The notes under the pieces: model-generated
What the model saw: the letters and a program-made list of their open reading frames with translations, nothing else
Told to the model about the DNA's origin: nothing
Databases searched by the model: none
Position numbers and translations under genes: made by a program
Shown here: piece after piece, positions 13,132-15,227 of the stretch
Numbering within the stretch: the stretch's first letter is position 1
Layout: every line of letters starts with the position of its first letter
Assembly: GCA_900552905.1 (NCBI GenBank)
Contig: USBR01000028.1
Span: forward strand, 1 to 15,227
Origin: an uncultured Succinatimonas sp.
GTDB lineage: Bacteria; Pseudomonadota; Gammaproteobacteria; Enterobacterales; Succinivibrionaceae
Direction: 5' to 3'
Length of the DNA: 15,227 nucleotides

Positions 13132-15204
13132 ATGCGCCAAAACACCACCTCTTTGCGCCCATGCTTGCCATTTCAGTGTTTTCATACCTGTGCCGCCCCC
13201 GGTCGCACTCATAATAACGCTGTGCTCTTTGTGCGCGGCGCTAATCATGAAAGACTGCGTATTCATTTAATTACTTTCCCGCAGCATGAGATTGTGCGTA
13301 CCCCGATGAATTACACCGGCACTAGCTCCGGTATTCATCGTTTTGTTACTCCTATCAATATCGATAGTGGCGCTAATTTACAGCGCTATGCCTTTAAGAT
13401 CGCTCTTTTAGACGAAAAGCAACAGATTATCGATGTGGTGTGGTATAGCTCCTTAGGCATGTCGCGTGAGCGCCCGTTATTACAGCATTGCTTTGCCTTT
13501 GAATTATTCAATACCCATCCGACATGGGCTTTAGATCTGATTTTATATGAGATCTTCCCCGATAAATTTGCCGCCTCTCGTGGCTGTTTTACCGTTGATG
13601 GCACCCGTATCGATGCTGACGCTCCGGTAAAGCCTAAACTCTTTGAATATGTAGATTTAGACGAAGTACATTGCGGTGGTGACTTAGATGGTATCGGCGA
13701 TATGCTTCCCTATCTACGACGCTTAGGCTGTGACGGTATCTATTTAACCCCGATCTTCAAAGCTAATTCTGTACATAAGTACGATACTGAAGATTATGAC
13801 ATGGTCGATCCGCACTTTGGTGGTAATGGTGCTCTTAAACGCTTAAGAACTCTGTCCTTAGGCTATGATATCAAGATCATCTTACACGGTACTTTCAATC
13901 ACACCGGTGATACTCACCCGTGGTTTGATCGCCAAGAGCGTACCGGTAAGGGTGCTTTACACCACAAGGATAGCCCGTATCGCGAGTACTATACCTTTAC
14001 CTCCGATGGTGAGCCTTATTGCTCTGACGGCAAGGCTAATTATCCTAAGCTTGATTATTCAAACTACTCAACCCGCCATGCCCTCTTTGAAGGTGAGAAC
14101 AGTATTATCCGCAAGTGGACACGTCCCCCTTATGGTATCGATGGCTGGGTCATCGACGATGCCTCACAAGTTGGTGATAATGGCAATGCTCGCAATAATC
14201 TCAAGCGTCTGCAACAGATGTGCGAGGCTGCCCGCAATACCCATCTCGATGCCTTCATGTTAGGCTATTTCACCTCCGATGCTCGTTATGCTATCAGTAA
14301 CCCGGGCAATGTCGATGGCAGTATCAACTATACCGGCTTTATCGGCCCTATCCGCGCCTTCTTCGGCGGTGTCAACCTCATCGGCGATCCGACCCCGTAT
14401 ACAGGTGAGGATCTCAAACGCACCTGTGAGGAATACTCTGTAGGTATCTCACAGCAAGTTAAGCTCTGCCTCGTCAATCAATTAGATAACGATCAGCTAC
14501 CGCGTTTTTATAACATCATCGGTGGCGATAAATACCTCTATCTCGCCGCTTTAGCTACCCTCTTTACTTGGCGTGGTATTCCTTGTATCTATCAGGGTGA
14601 TGAATTAGGCGATGTTATCGAAAATTATGAAATTGGCCCGCGCTCACTCATTCCGTTTAAGGCCTTGCAGGATCATCACGCCAGCCCCAATAGCGCCGAT
14701 GTTCAAGCCTGCATCACTGAGCTTGCTGCTATGCGCCGTGAGAACACAGCTCTCACCCGCGGCTCTATGCTCTTTGTTAATGCCGGTGGTGCGCACTTTG
14801 CCTTTATCCGTATTTACGATAATCGCTTCTCTATTGTCTTTGTTAACGTTTCAAGAACCCAAGTCAAGATCGAGCAAGGCTCAATGCTCTTCCCGCTCTT
14901 AGCTGCTATGTATATGCCTGAGGATTGTAGCGATGACGATACTGCCGACTCAGGTGAGACCTTACTCATCCCCTTATCTGGCCGTAATGTCCGCCGTGTC
15001 GATCATGGTGAGGGTTTAGAGGCTCTCTATGAGATGCTCTCTCGTGAAAAGCTCTCCGTACGTTGCTATGGTGCTACCCGCACAAGTGAAGAGTTTGAAA
15101 AGAAATTCTTAAAGGATTTAACTTCCACTAAGAATATCACCATTCCGGCACGTACCGCCGTCATCGTCAATAACTCTAAGGATCTCAACGCTCCTAAAGA
15201 CTAA
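13132..15204 (+). CDS. MalZ-like GH13 protein with lost catalytic residues; probable pseudoenzyme
   Basis: The 690-residue protein resembles E. coli maltodextrin glucosidase MalZ (about 604 residues), with an N-terminal beta domain (about 1-125), a (beta/alpha)8 barrel (about 130-500) and an all-beta C-terminal region. Family blocks are intact: LILYEIFPDKF, GGDLDGIGDMLPYLRRLG, VHKYDTEDYDMVDPHFGG, ARNNLKRLQQM and TWRGIPCIYQGDELG. The GH13 motifs are altered. Region I reads LHGTFNH (His252 for Asp). Region II reads GWVIDD (Val340 for the invariant Arg, although the nucleophile position Asp342 remains). Region III reads MLGYFTSDAR where MalZ has GEHFGDAR (Tyr379 for the acid/base Glu). Region IV reads LDNDQLPRF where MalZ has LDSHDTARF (Asp454-Gln455 for His-Asp). 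Hydrolysis is unlikely; sugar binding or a regulatory or scaffold role is possible. The C-terminal part has an extra acidic insertion (597-607). AAGGAAGAG precedes the ATG. Confidence 0.88.
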   Translation: MRQNTTSLRPCLPFQCFHTCAAPGRTHNNAVLFVRGANHERLRIHLITFPQHEIVRTPMNYTGTSSGIHRFVTPINIDSGANLQRYAFKIALLDEKQQIIDVVWYSSLGMSRERPLLQHCFAFELFNTHPTWALDLILYEIFPDKFAASRGCFTVDGTRIDADAPVKPKLFEYVDLDEVHCGGDLDGIGDMLPYLRRLGCDGIYLTPIFKANSVHKYDTEDYDMVDPHFGGNGALKRLRTLSLGYDIKIILHGTFNHTGDTHPWFDRQERTGKGALHHKDSPYREYYTFTSDGEPYCSDGKANYPKLDYSNYSTRHALFEGENSIIRKWTRPPYGIDGWVIDDASQVGDNGNARNNLKRLQQMCEAARNTHLDAFMLGYFTSDARYAISNPGNVDGSINYTGFIGPIRAFFGGVNLIGDPTPYTGEDLKRTCEEYSVGISQQVKLCLVNQLDNDQLPRFYNIIGGDKYLYLAALATLFTWRGIPCIYQGDELGDVIENYEIGPRSLIPFKALQDHHASPNSADVQACITELAAMRRENTALTRGSMLFVNAGGAHFAFIRIYDNRFSIVFVNVSRTQVKIEQGSMLFPLLAAMYMPEDCSDDDTADSGETLLIPLSGRNVRRVDHGEGLEALYEMLSREKLSVRCYGATRTSEEFEKKFLKDLTSTKNITIPARTAVIVNNSKDLNAPKD

Positions 15205-15227
15205 TTAAAAAACTTTAAGCTAAAAGC

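Noticed and set aside
13865-14263. Overlapping ORFs within the GH13 gene, and others within murJ, pepD and the start of the GH13 gene
   Set aside because: They are frame shadows of strongly conserved proteins, with no ribosome sites and no family resemblance.

Overview
The window looks like a chromosomal segment of an AT-rich gammaproteobacterium. FrsA, UspE, BioG, MurJ, PepD and a MalZ-type GH13 protein all resemble enterobacterial or Pasteurellaceae families, and frsA-proB-proA keeps a neighbourhood known from Escherichia coli. The mix of AT-rich DNA with gammaproteobacterial housekeeping genes would suit a gut or rumen anaerobe such as the Succinivibrionaceae. That placement is an inference and is not proven here.

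Layout. Positions 9-3663 (minus strand) hold a compact frsA-proB-proA operon: the first two steps of proline synthesis plus an FrsA-type alpha/beta hydrolase. Positions 3664-5508 are a 1.85 kb, very AT-rich region without a credible gene. It is full of ordered repeats: 15 copies of a TTTCCCACA-type box (14 in one orientation), three ATTAATGC iterons exactly 11 bp apart, and two further pairs of direct repeats. The genes on both sides point away from it. This is the layout of a replication origin or another large nucleoprotein site.

Positions 5509-8130 (plus strand) hold murJ (lipid II flippase) and uspE (tandem universal stress protein), closed by a strong terminator shared with the converging biotin genes. 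Positions 8153-10718 (minus strand) hold a tightly overlapping bioF-bioG-bioC operon. It covers removal of the pimeloyl methyl ester, methylation of the malonyl primer and the first ring-assembly step. bioA, bioB and bioD are not in the window.

Positions 10719-11417 contain no protein gene. A TATAAT promoter is followed, at the expected start distance, by about 410 nt with complementary ends, a second long-range helix and many local hairpins. I read this as an unrecognised structured RNA. It is followed by a 71-codon unknown ORF, pepD (cytosol non-specific dipeptidase), and a 690-residue MalZ-like GH13 protein in the same operon.

The two strongest unusual signals are that GH13 protein and the repeat-rich gap. 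The GH13 protein keeps its fold and the proposed nucleophile but has lost the acid/base Glu, the third catalytic Asp and other invariant residues, so it is probably a pseudoenzyme. The structured RNA upstream of pepD comes third.
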